Program-made: the position numbers and the translations under genes
NCBI RefSeq assembly: GCF_947623445.1
Contig: NC_135241.1
Span: 808,501 to 872,500, forward strand
DNA from: Clavelina lepadiformis
Taxonomy: Eukaryota; Chordata; Ascidiacea; Aplousobranchia; Clavelinidae
Direction of reading: 5' to 3'
Length of the DNA: 64,000 bases
The notes under the pieces: generated by a model
Told to the model about the DNA's origin: nothing
Databases searched by the model: none
The model's input: only the letters and a program-made list of their open reading frames with translations
Shown here: in pieces, positions 24,101 to 34,958 of the stretch
How positions within the stretch are numbered: position 1 is the stretch's first letter
Layout: every line of letters begins with the position of its first letter

Positions 24101-27100
24101 ATTCCCCGCAATAGCGCCGAATCACCCCCCGTTCACCCCGCCCCAGCAAACGAATCACCCCCGATTGGGAAATCTCACTCACCCGACAATTTTTCGCCCC
24201 TTTTTCATCTTAGTACTGGGCGCGACTTCCTCTCCTGACAGATAATCATCGTGTTTATGACGTCATAGAACCACGTGTCACGTGGACCCCTCGCCGCGTG
24301 GATCAAGACTTCACCCATGGGTTATACGTATTATGACGCCACGTTGATTCGAATGTAGAATGTAGAGTTCTTCTAATAACATAACACGGTCAACCAAAAA
24401 CATTTTTCTGTTCATTTCAACGATGTCATGATACATCTGTGCTCTATCGCGCGTTAAATCGTCTGCTCGTGTTAAGACTTGTTAGAAATCCCACTGCGAT
24501 TGTTGGAAGCCATTAAGGGCCGATATCGCGGCAGTTGTTCATTAAGGTGGCGATGCGTCGACATATGGCGGCCTGGTTACTGCCGGCGAGATTTCTTTGG
24601 GTTCAGTTTCGCGGCGACAGACGCAATACAGGCTTTATCTCAGCTATGATAATCATCCAATATTCAAAGAAATGAATTATTGATCGGTCATTTTCCGTGA
24701 AGGATAATTTTTCGGCGCAAGGCACATGGTGTCACGTGGTCGCATTTTAACGGGTCCATGTCAATCTCTCGCGGCTGGTACCAGGCTCTTAGCGTTTTTC
24801 GTTATCGCCAGTTTTGGTCGCACGTTATATTTTGTAAGGGAGCGTTGTTAAATAATCGCTGGTACCATTTGCATATTTGGTCATATTTAGTAACATTCAT
24901 TTACATACAGTTGTTCATTTGCCTATAAAGCTTGTCGCCTGCTGTGTCCTTGCCGTCGGTAATTAGTCCTAGAACTTGAAGCTGCCAGATTAAGCTATAT
25001 CGATACCACTGTGTGTAAAACCCCTGTTTCAAGTAAAAACATCAAGTCAGGTGATGATTCACGGTTTTATCTTTCTGTTGCGTCATAATGCCTGAGTTGT
25101 TTATGATGTGAAAGCAGCGATATCGTAGTAAGATGTCGACGGCAGCGTTAAGCTCTTCATAGTTAGACAATTTGCAAACCTGGCGGAATATTCAAGGCCA
25201 GTCGTGGCCGTTGTCTTGCGCCATCAAAGAGTTACACGTGATAGAGTTGTGCTCTGCTGTTCAAACGAAAGCGCACCACCCGCTGTATGGAAAATCCCGC
25301 AGTGCGATTGTAACGACTTGATGTAAGATTTTTGTCAAGACGACTTTCACGCTTCACTGAGTTTCTTTCACACTTGAACGTGCTTCAGTCGCGCTGTGAC
25401 GTAGGTCGACTTGAACTCCACTCAGAGTGTCGCCAACCATCAATTTCGCGAAAGCGTTTTGCTTAGACTGGGACTGGTTTTTGGTTGCTGGTGGGATAGA
25501 TGCCTGGTGTAATAACCGGCTCGCTATGATAATTTTATGCTTTGATCTCGCAGTTGAAGGACGTGCTTTAACAAGCATCAATTTAAGCTGGCTACATCCT
25601 GTTTTTCACTTACAAACCTATTGTTAAGTCACACTGATACTTTTATGGCGTAATAGAAGCATGTATTTCACGCTGTGACTAGCTGGCGTGTTAATATGTC
25701 AACTAGTCACATTGTATTGTAAACATCCGGTTCCTGCAACATGGTTTATGACAATTTCCCACCATTAATGCGCACAAAATTGTTACAAAGTTATGTTAAT
25801 GAGTGGCGGACTGTTGCGAGACGTTGGCTAACGTTTGGTTTTGTGCCTTTTGAATTTCTTTATAAAACAGACAGCTCCGGGCAAACGCCGAAAATCCAAA
25901 ATTGCAATGAAGTCAAAGTAGGAATAGTTGATATTTGAATCACATCGCTAGAAAAATTAATCTACTTTAGTAGTAGAATTTCCAAAGCTACGGTGCCTAC
26001 CGAATGCTTAATTAGATTTCTACAATGCACTTGTACCACTCATGTTTAGAACTCAACATAACGTTTTCCGACCAAAGCAAGTACTCATTTGACCTCGGTC
26101 CATGGGCTGCGCCAGACGATGTATTTATCGCAGTAGCAAGTGCGTCTGACAACATAACTCTGTTGTCCTGTGATTCCGCGAAAACATTGTCACGTGATTA
26201 ATACGAGGAACCAAGCACGCATGAGTGAGCTGGAGACCTGACGTCACGCACGATTTGTTGCAGCTTTTTTATTGCGTTTTCGTTTTTCTATTTTGACGTC
26301 ACAATATGGTGTTGAAATAGGAAATTCTTTGATTTTTTTCTTTTCATTGCGTAGTCATTGTAACCGTTTACGATTTTTGCTGACAATAGCATTAGCTATT
26401 ACGCAGCAATAATAAAAAACGTCACAATGCAAAGTTTTTATTTTCGGAGCTCATGCTTACAGATAATCCAGTCAACAATCTATCACGTGACTTCCGTTTT
26501 ACTGCCTTTATCGTGCTTCACGTCACAATACAAATATTGTTATTTTCCCTCGGTGCGATTTACGGGTACTGCTGGCCATGCTGACCACTATCACGCCGTC
26601 TCGGCATAGCACGAGTCCACTTACAATCTTGTTTTGTGAACATTTCGGAAGTTTACAGTAATTTTTTAACAACAATTATACGATTGGTCGATCTTTGTCA
26701 CCTGTCGAAGCGTTTTTATATTTCAATCTCGCCTGGTGCAACGCACAGGAACAAGCTTACGATGGCGATGTTGTTGTTTTGGTAAAAAAAACGAGGCTTC
26801 ATTGACGTCACAATGACATTCCCGCCTTACAAGGTTATCTTGCATTTAAAACGATTTTTTTAAAATAAATTTCCACTCAGCTGCGTGCACTCTCCCACCT
26901 GCGGCCTTTCTATTTTGAGAAGATCTATAAACGATTGCATTGTGACGTAGAACTGACGGTTTATATTCAGCCGAGGATTAGGGGACGTGACCACCCTTTT
27001 TGCCCCGAAAATGCACTTCAATTTGACTAAAATTACTGAAGTATAGTTAAAGTTGGTTTCACGCACCTTGTCCAACGCAAATCATCCAACGTCATAATTG

Positions 27101-27357
27101 CTCGCCATAGCTGAGATGGTGTTGGGGGGGACGGCGCCAACCAAAAGCGAGCGGTACCGAACGATTCTAGAACAGGATACGAAAACGTTTTGGATTTGTG
27201 ATAAACTATTCTAGACTATATTGTTGTCGTGCATTGTTCGCTCATAACCATGACAATGACGTTGCAGGAACGAGCTTATGACACAAGCCAGAAGTACAAG
27301 GAGGGAAAATTCATCATCGAACTCATCCACATGATAAAAGACAATGGATGGAGCTAA
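21192..27357 (+). CDS. YPEL: Yippee-like zinc-binding protein (YPEL1-4 type), complete
   Basis: Four exons join in phase: 21192-21296, 21561-21604, 23390-23498 and 27268-27357 (stop TAA). They encode 115 residues, close to the 118-127 of vertebrate YPEL1-4. The start MVKTFQDYL and then [15 protein letters not shown] match the YPEL1-4 group rather than YPEL5. Exon 2 reads [14 protein letters not shown], exon 3 carries [11 protein letters not shown] and [12 protein letters not shown], and exon 4 ends [20 protein letters not shown]. The two CxxC pairs (C19/C22 and C75/C78) form the Yippee/Mis18-type zinc site. YPEL proteins are small nuclear or centrosome-associated proteins, and one member is a component of the GID/CTLH ubiquitin-ligase complex; a precise role here is not claimed. 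Intron 3 is 3.8 kb and rich in TGACGTCA sites. Confidence 0.95.
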
Positions 27358-28884
27358 GCTGTGTCCGCCGAGATCTTTGTTTTGTGACAATGAACCTTTT
27401 ATGACGTTACACATTTTGGCGCGGCGCCCAAACTACCGCTAGCTGTGGGGGGGAGAGTGACGTAACTCGAGATTTTCATTGCATTGTTCTAGATTGTTCC
27501 GAAAGTGGTTGTCCGTTTCTTTCATGCATTCCTCGTTTTGCCCCAATTTTAACCTGGAAAGAATTTCTTCTGTTTGATGACAAAATAGCATTGATATTAT
27601 GGTGACGTCATTATTATGAGAACCATCACACAACTGGGCCTGTTGGGACGTATTATGCGTTCGGTTTCTGTATGTGTATTTATTTTAACTGTGATTATTA
27701 CTGTTGTGTTTTGATATTGTTTCTTTCTCTCTTGTCTTGTATCTCTGACTGTTTATTCCACTTGAATACTTTCTTGTCATTCTTCTCGTCGCTAAGAGTC
27801 GCCACTGAGCACCAACCTGGTACAACTTCTATTTAAAATCTTTCGGCAGTTTATTATGTCATAGTCGATTTTGTCGACGTAACAATGGTGACTCTGTGTT
27901 TATTTGTTGTTTTGCACCATTTTAACCGTCGGAGTGAAGTTTTGCGTACTTAGTGGGAAGCCCAGCCCCTGTCTTTCTGTGTGTGACGGCTTTTTGCATT
28001 TAAAGTACAGACCTGTGTCTTGTACCGAACTTTCTTTTTTCCTAACAACACTGTGCGTGTGTCTGTGTGCTGTAATTGAAGGTTTCCATTGTCTGAGGGT
28101 GGCCCTGATTGTTTGGGGGTGTTTTAACCGCGCAATATTTCCCACCAATAAACCCTTCCCTTCGTTAAGAGGGAGTGTTAAATCATAATATTCGGAAACA
28201 CACCATGTGTAATATTTGGATGTCTATAGTAGCTCTGGTTTATATGAAGTAGTATTGACGATGCCTTCAAGTTTCTGTCATTCTCAAAAATATCTTTATG
28301 ATGTGATTATTAACGACAAAATATTTTGTTCTGTTTTATTGGCTCGACTTGTGTTGATGACGTAACGTGTGACTTTTTTAGTGACGTGTAAAATCTTTTC
28401 CACTGCATGTGTTATGAATACAATAAATTTACCTGAAGCAATGAGTGTTGGTCACCGCCCATCTTAGCCTCATCATTTTCCTTTCAATTCAGTATTATTT
28501 CAAAATAAGAGTTTCTTTATTCGTCATAATGGCGCTATCAACCAATGAGTATTAAGTTTTCTTGTTCGATGAAATATGACGACCCCCTGGTGGGCGCTGG
28601 TGCTGTTTCTGTTTCAACCGGCGGCGACCTCCTTAGATTGTCACCATCTCAACCAGGAGTTTGAACGTAGCCACTGGGTATGACGTCATAATTTCGCAAT
28701 AATTATGCATCGAGTTTTGTTGGAAAGGTTTGATGGGATCAGCAAAAGTGAGCATTGATAGAGGCAAGGTGAGAGCCCACGCTTTAAACTGCACTTTGTC
28801 AGTGACACTGACGATTACACAAAACTTCTTAACACGTCAAAGTTGTGCGGAAAAGAGTTTATTGCGTAAGTTAACGTGACGTCA
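24258..28884. promoter_or_regulatory. Cluster of TGACGTCA (CRE/ATF-type) palindromes around YPEL
   Basis: Exact TGACGTCA at 24258, 26239, 26294, 26803, 27603, 28681 and 28877, with further copies at 18911 and 29983. Many are followed by CAAT or TAAT, for example GACGTCACAATG at 26804. One copy every 65 kb is expected by chance. They sit in YPEL intron 3 and its 3' flank. They could be CREB/ATF sites or relics of a repeat. Confidence 0.4.
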
Positions 28885-29519
28885 TTGTACCGAAGATATC
28901 ATTGGGTATGCTTCAATAGATTTTGTGGTGAAAGGTTCGTAACTCCATGTAATATTAGAAACAACCTTGTTTAAATATTTCTGGGCAAAACAACCCACAA
29001 GTTTTCAGTAATTACAAAGGTTCTTTGACGCTACCCAGCGGCTAAAGTTTTCTGTCTGTAGTGGAAGGCTCTGACACAATTCCTCAAATCATCACAAAAA
29101 CAAAGTGTATACTGTGTTGTATTACGTGATAATTGGTCGAGCGATGACAGATGAAGATCGGCGTATGCTTAAAAATACCTTAACTAAAGCATCAATTTCG
29201 CATCACTACGTTGTAAAGGCAACTGTCGAAGTAAAATGAAAAAACTTTGTAAAGAAGATTTTGAATTAAACAACACGGGCTAAGAAGCAAGATCAAAATT
29301 TCTAAACGAGCTAATATACAAATTTTTTTTGTACTGAGCACAGAAAAAAACAATCAACGGTACAAAAAAATTCGTGTTCCTGAACACATAAATGTTCACT
29401 TACTATCCGTCGATAGAATATTTAAATTAGCATTGTTACGTCATTAAGCAGACTAAAATATTGCATTTTGTCGTAAGAATGTTCCTTTGCAAAAATGATA
29501 CTTGGTGTGCATGTGCGTG
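27358..29519 (+). other. YPEL 3' UTR and intergenic spacer
   Basis: No coding exon is supported; the 94-codon ORF at 27904 lies in this probable UTR and has no family features. A poly(A) signal AATAAA is at 28422-28427, about 1.06 kb after the stop, giving a plausible long 3' UTR. The remaining 1.1 kb to the convergent gene shows nothing recognisable. Confidence 0.5.
28422..28427 (+). terminator. Poly(A) signal candidate for YPEL
   Basis: AATAAA in GAATACAATAAATTTACC is the first canonical signal I see after the YPEL stop. Confidence 0.4.
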
Positions 29520-29523
29520 TTTA

Positions 29524-32298
29524 TTAGTATCTGAAGTGGGTAATGTTATGACTGACTGGTTTGCGTTTTTTTACGTTCTCGGAGGTGAAATCAGGGTGAA
29601 TTATGAAATGCTTCTTGAATGGCGAGCGAACAGTCTGAAAGAAGCTCACTTTACACTGTAGAAAGTAAAAAAAATTGTGTTAGTTAGTACCAGTAGCTTC
29701 TGTAGTTTCTTTGGTTTATGTTTGGGTTGTAGCAGTTTGCAAAATGCACAAGGTGAAAGGATGATTACGTAATGGATAAAACCTTTTAAAAACCAGACAC
29801 TGCATTGCCACCGCGTGGTTATTTGTGATTATTTTTGTTATATCTTGTGCCATGGTCATAGCAGTGTTTGTTGTTCCACCGCTAAAGTCAAAAATATTCA
29901 CCTGATAATCTTGAGCGTGACCTTTCGACCGTGGTAGGTAGGTGTACATGGGGACTTTGACGGGCCTTCTATCGGCCGATGATGACGTCACTGTGTGTAA
30001 CCTGAAGGACAGAATCATGCTGTTCAGAGGCCACACACACACTATGTGCACTGCGCAGGTTCTTTTGCAGCAGCCTAAACTCTTAACAGATACACACAAG
30101 GACCTACTCCATTTTGTCCATGTACTGGTTAAGTTCCCTCTCTTCACCGGGGCTGGGGTTTAGCCTGCTGTCCTGCCCCTTTAGGCGGTACACTCTTTTA
30201 TCGTTTAATGGTCGTTGAGTTGACGCCGGTACCAGACCTGGTCAAAAAGATGTGCGCCATAAATAGGGAAAACGTTAAAGGGAACAAATTAAAAAAATAT
30301 TGGAATATCATCATCACTTTGTAGAATTAGACCAAGACCGTATTTAGCTAAGTTTGGGGAAAATGCAAGAACTTATTGCTTTAGTGGAACTATTTAGACT
30401 CTATTTAGCTTCCAGTGATGAAATAATTCCGTTATTTACATAAAACTACGTCCCCGTGAAACTGTGGCTTCATTTCGCTTTTTCTTCATTGGTTTGTTAA
30501 TTCTAACACGCACTGCAAGCGGTAAAAACCAGATCGTGCCGTTCAGTCTAATTATCCAGCTTTGCTTTAATTAGAAGCTTATAACCCTCTCCCCGCTACC
30601 TCCCATTTTCTTCACTGGGGCTGAGTGGACTTTTCGACCCCGTTTGTTCCAGCTTTCTTTCACGTGTCTCATATTGGGGTCAGTTGCTGCGTGCCCGTTT
30701 GCGACCCCTGGGTAGTGGTAATCCGCAGCGGGAACCCCCGATATTCTCAGGACTTCCCCCGAAGCGGGGGTGGTTGGGAAAGGTTCGGAGTCGGGGGTCA
30801 CCTTCTTCAGCATGCTGAAGACGACGTTTTTTTCTAGAAACGAAACGAAAACAAGTTATCTTCAAAGGTAGGGACGAGATGAATTGAAAACATAAAGAAT
30901 AAAGCAACTAAAGTGAATTCGTCTGTTCGTTGTCTCAACAATAAAGGAAGGAAGGCAATTGCAAGCGGGTGTAGATTTTCCCGCACTTAAAAGAAAAAGA
31001 TCTTTCTTTGATGATCCCAAACGAGAAGTAAGCTATGGTACCGCGTTATTATTCGACTATAAGCCGCGGTTTATACATTTTTTGTATCATCATTATTGCG
31101 GCTTATATTCTAGGGCGGCTGACATACAATTAAAGACGCTACAGGCCTTTACTTCAAATAACTGTCGGCAAAACCGACTAGTAATTTGGATTATTTCTAA
31201 CCCTGCCAATGCAAACTCACCATAGTTGCTGGCGTTTTTTGCCCACTGGTCGAGACGCAGCGGCATGTGATCGTCCTTGTCCATCGACATCTTTCTTTTC
31301 ACTTGCTGTGGGTAGTAAGTGAACCCGTTTGAACCAGGCGGTGCTGACGAGATTCGCTTCTTAGAAGTCTTATCCGAGTTCCTGTTAAAACCAATCTTGT
31401 AGAAAATACTCCTTCTAGCATTGCGGGTTCATTGGTTAAAGGCTCTTTATCTGTGGTTTTCAACTTTTTTTTTAACTCGGTATTCTTTTTTTGTAACCGA
31501 GGCAATTGCTAACTTTCTGCTGTTTCTTGAAGTAAAGTGGCCAAATTTGCCTTCAAGTCCATGAACTGCTTATCCGATTATGACCAAACAAAGGAGATAA
31601 TTACAAACACAATGCCTGGCTGGTAATGCTTGGATAAGCACAGTACAGTATACACTATACAGGCTATGGCGCAAAACAAATGATACAAGATGTGCTAAAT
31701 TTAACTCTAAATTAAAAGATTTCTGTGGATCGCTAAAATGTTTTACATGCAGATTCTAGAACCACTGCTCATTATAATGCACTTTATCCGCCTTCTTTAT
31801 GCTGAATTAATGTCTAAGTTAACGTATTTCACAACTTGATTAGTTATTTTAGCATCTTGTACCTAATGAAAACGACGTTTTTTGCCTTTCTACAGCACTT
31901 ACGTCACCCAATGTGGCTTATTTTGGGGCGGAATCGGCGATTTTTGTGTTTTCTGCCAAATTTCTCGCTGCGGCTTCGGTGTCCGTAGTCTGGTATCTTC
32001 CTTTATAGTTTCGTCGATTCGTACAGACCCTAAAGAGATCTCAAATTAACTTTAAAAAATTTCTACAACCAATCCGATGAATTCAATTTATCATAAGTCT
32101 TGTACTATAAGACGAAGTGCACTAGTTAGCATTCACTTGCAGGAGGGATTAATTTATACCAGATTTAACGTTTATGTAAGGCCACAAGGACTTGGGAGCC
32201 ATCTTCTTTGCAACTTCTACCATATGTGGTGAGACCCTGGGAAGCCCGCGCAAAAGCTTCCATTTTACAATATTCGGATTATCGCGAGGTTTTGGCAT
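29524..32298 (-). CDS. Unrecognised basic, Pro-rich protein, seven exons
   Basis: Seven minus-strand exons join with consistent phase: 32160-32298 (ATG at 32298), 31903-32029, 31221-31381, 30600-30833, 30108-30237, 29902-30001 and 29524-29655 (stop TAA). They total 1023 bases, 340 residues. Borders include GTAAGTGC, GTGAGTTT, GTAGGTCC, GTGAATAT and acceptors TTAACAG, TTTCTAG, TTTTTGACCAG, CTTTCTACAG. The product is hydrophilic and rich in Lys/Arg/Pro/Ser. It has distinctive stretches IVKWKLLRGLPRVSP, PLRLDQWAKNASNY, FTYYPQQVKRK, VPMYTYLPRSKGHAQDY and a C-terminal KKHFIIHPDFTSEN. There is no signal peptide or membrane segment. I do not recognise the family. The style (short Pro/Tyr/Trp motifs, basic) is reminiscent of axonemal microtubule-associated proteins, but that is impression only. 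If exon 4 is not spliced at 30600 it reads to a stop at 30571. The stop overlaps an AATAAA (29520-29525). It may be the 3' part of the gene starting at 34958. Confidence 0.7.
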
Positions 32299-33092
32299 TT
32301 TCAACGATGAAGGCGATCGCTACCTTGACCTGCTTGTCTTCACAAACACCAGGGTCAAACTAAGTTTTCTTGAAAAGTCCTGTGCAATTTAGGCCTATTT
32401 GTGCATAAGATCTGAACACGCTGCCTCTTTTTTCCAGTTGAGTTTAGACTGGTGGTATAGATTATTTATGCTGGCTATTAGCGATTACCTACTGTACACA
32501 TGGTGCTGATTTTCTTTGCATACTTTTTCTAAACAGTGCAATGAAATCTACAAATGCTTAGTACAGGCCGCTATCGAGATAACGCCCAAGTCATTAATGT
32601 ACAGGGAAAACACACAGATTATCGCGCGGACAATTAAACTTAGGATCATGTTTCAGTTCGGGTCGCACCAGGCGCTGTTCTCAGTTATTGTTCGGCGATA
32701 TTTCTATGGAATATTTTATGATTGGGCGGATAAAAGGACAACCCTTCAAGGGTAACCTTTATTACGTTTAAAGCAACATCGTCCACATCAATTAAAAACA
32801 ATTGATCAGGCATTGTGGATATATCGCTTTAACGGTGACATAGGTCGACGAGTCGACATTTGTTTGTTTGTTTGTTTTGATTAAACCATAAAACTTTGTC
32901 ACAGCAGTGTTGCGCTAGGAACGGAAAGAACAGTTGGAAATATGAGGCCAGATAGAAAGCCGTACAGTTTTATTTATTCAACCGCTTAAATTTCAATTTA
33001 GTTTAGGCTACGTTTTGAGGATAATTTGTAATCATATTTTTTGTTATATCTGCTTTGCATTTGCAATCATTTCCAGCAATGGTAGCACTCAC

Positions 33093-34958
33093 TTTCTCGT
33101 TTGGTTTCGCCGTCTAGTTGAGCCAGTGGCGACTTTTCAAGTAAAATTGCGCTACCTGGTCGTCTTATGCCTTGACCGTTTATACGAATGGAATTTGTCG
33201 GTCCAAAGCTATCCCTTGTGCAGTCAGGTGACAGCTTGAAAGATGGTGTAGCTGCAAAAAATACATGACCAACAATTTTTATTGTTTTATTGTGACTACA
33301 GGCAATTTACGCACTACGAACGTCTAACTTACAGTCCGCAAGATATCCGGAGAGATATTTTGAGACAGTTTTAAGCTACAAGTTAGGCCTACAAGATATT
33401 TCTAAGACATACATTTGGGACGTGTCAATATCCTTTCACGAACGGTATCAGCAGTTAGTTGGAAGACAGGCGGTGACTGATAGGAACCGTCGCTATTTAT
33501 CTGTCTTGAAGTTTGATAGACATCATCGAGATATTTTCGGACAGCGTGCCTAACTTTATTCTCAAGTCTTGTACTTTCGTCAGGAATCTTACATGGGTCC
33601 AGAAATTTCTGTAATGAGTAATTTACATAGGTTATAAACTTTCATCCTCTCTCTGAAAGTGTAGATTGGGGTCACCAGTGAAAGTAACCTCATGCCCAAT
33701 TTTTGTTTCTTAAAATCTTCTAAATAAACCTATGCCCTTAACTTCCCTGTGAGTATTTCTTCTCACCAAGCGTAGCTTCGACGTGCGCCATATTAATTTC
33801 ATCAAAGAATAAGATCAGCAAGGCAATAAAATGAAAAATATTGAAATAAGACCATAGCTGTATTTAATTAAAAATGAACAAAATTGAAGAGCTTATTGCT
33901 GTGATGAAATTATTCAGGCCATTTTGAACTTATTCCAATAATGATATTATTCTGTTTTTGATTTGATTTTAAACCTTATCCTATTTAAATTAATTAATCC
34001 AAGATATTCAGATAATGCATATTATATGGCAGATTCAGCAACACTATTACATAATCTAAGATACGTAATAAACTTAACCTGGCCACGTCAGATCTAGGCT
34101 ATATGCGCCTCTGCGTGCCTTTTTATAGTCGTTATCGAAATGTATGGGGACTTCGGATTTGCACAAAGCACACAATCTGAATCTGTAGAGTGCCTTTCAT
34201 GGCGGTAATGTCTCTATGTTATGCCAACGTTGTAATTAGTGCTGGCTATGAATTATGACGGACCAGCATAAACTGAACTCGTGATCTTTAATAAAAGGTT
34301 AAAACCCATTTTAAAGAGCCTGACATGGACTCCTTTAAATTGTAACGATGACAACTTTATTTTGTAAACAAGAAATCGCAATGGAGTGTAGTTGCGTGGT
34401 GTAAGCCATCCAATGTGTCCAATTACTAATTCTCTGTATCACGTGTTTACCCTACGTAACTGGATACAATTGATAAAATAGATGCGTTACGTGAATAATA
34501 ATAGAAATTTGGTAAAGTATTTGCTGTTTAACTTAGTCATCTGAGCTTGTCCAGCGCTTTATTAGCTATTTAAATGTAACAATTGACTTAAAAATTGTTA
34601 TCCTGCCTCATACTACTAAGCACACAGCACTTGGTGTACAACTACACAATGGAATGTATACTGTACAGTTTAATGAAACTTGGTCGAAGCTGGTAAAAGG
34701 TAACTCCTGGTAGAATGATTTTGAATAAGGTAGTGGCACGAGTCCAAAGTTTGTAACTAGGCTAATCATCAAAAATCACAAAAACTAGATTAACGCCATA
34801 CAAGCCTAACTTACCGGTGAAGGATGGGGATTGTTTCTTCGGAAGGCTGAAGACGGTCGAAGTCCGGAACAATCAACAGGCAGCCTTTGCTTGTAATCGT
34901 CATAATACACCGAAACACCTGTGCGCTTGTCGGTTGGGATGGATTTATCAACTCTCAT
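33093..34958 (-). CDS. Unrecognised protein, three exons (separate gene or 5' part of the 29.5-32.3 kb gene)
   Basis: Three minus-strand exons in phase: 34815-34958 (ATG at 34958, donor GTAAGTTAGG), 33413-33608 (acceptor CTCATTACAG, donor GTATGTCT) and 33093-33251 (acceptor ATTTTTGCAG, donor GTGAGTGC). They encode 166 residues: a start with TGVSVYYDDYKQRLP, then VRHAVRKYLDDVYQTSRQIN and FQLTADTVRERILTRPK, then SFGPTNSIRINGQG and RRPGSAILLEKSPL. If the last donor is not used, the frame stops at 33067-33069 after nine more codons. If it is used, a connecting exon with phase 1 entry is needed before 32298, and I could not find a convincing one. Composition (basic, Pro/Ser/Tyr) resembles that of the downstream gene, which favours one locus. 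No family is recognised. Confidence 0.6.

Noticed and set aside
29716..30147. 143-codon minus-strand ORF as a single gene
   Set aside because: Only its middle (29902-30001) is coding in this frame. The first part is in another frame of a neighbouring exon and the tail is intron. Splice signals explain the region better.
31386..31600. Coiled-coil-like reading frame in the intron of the unrecognised gene
   Set aside because: The Lys/Glu/Leu-rich frame is broken by a TAG and has no usable phase. The flanking exons splice directly to each other.
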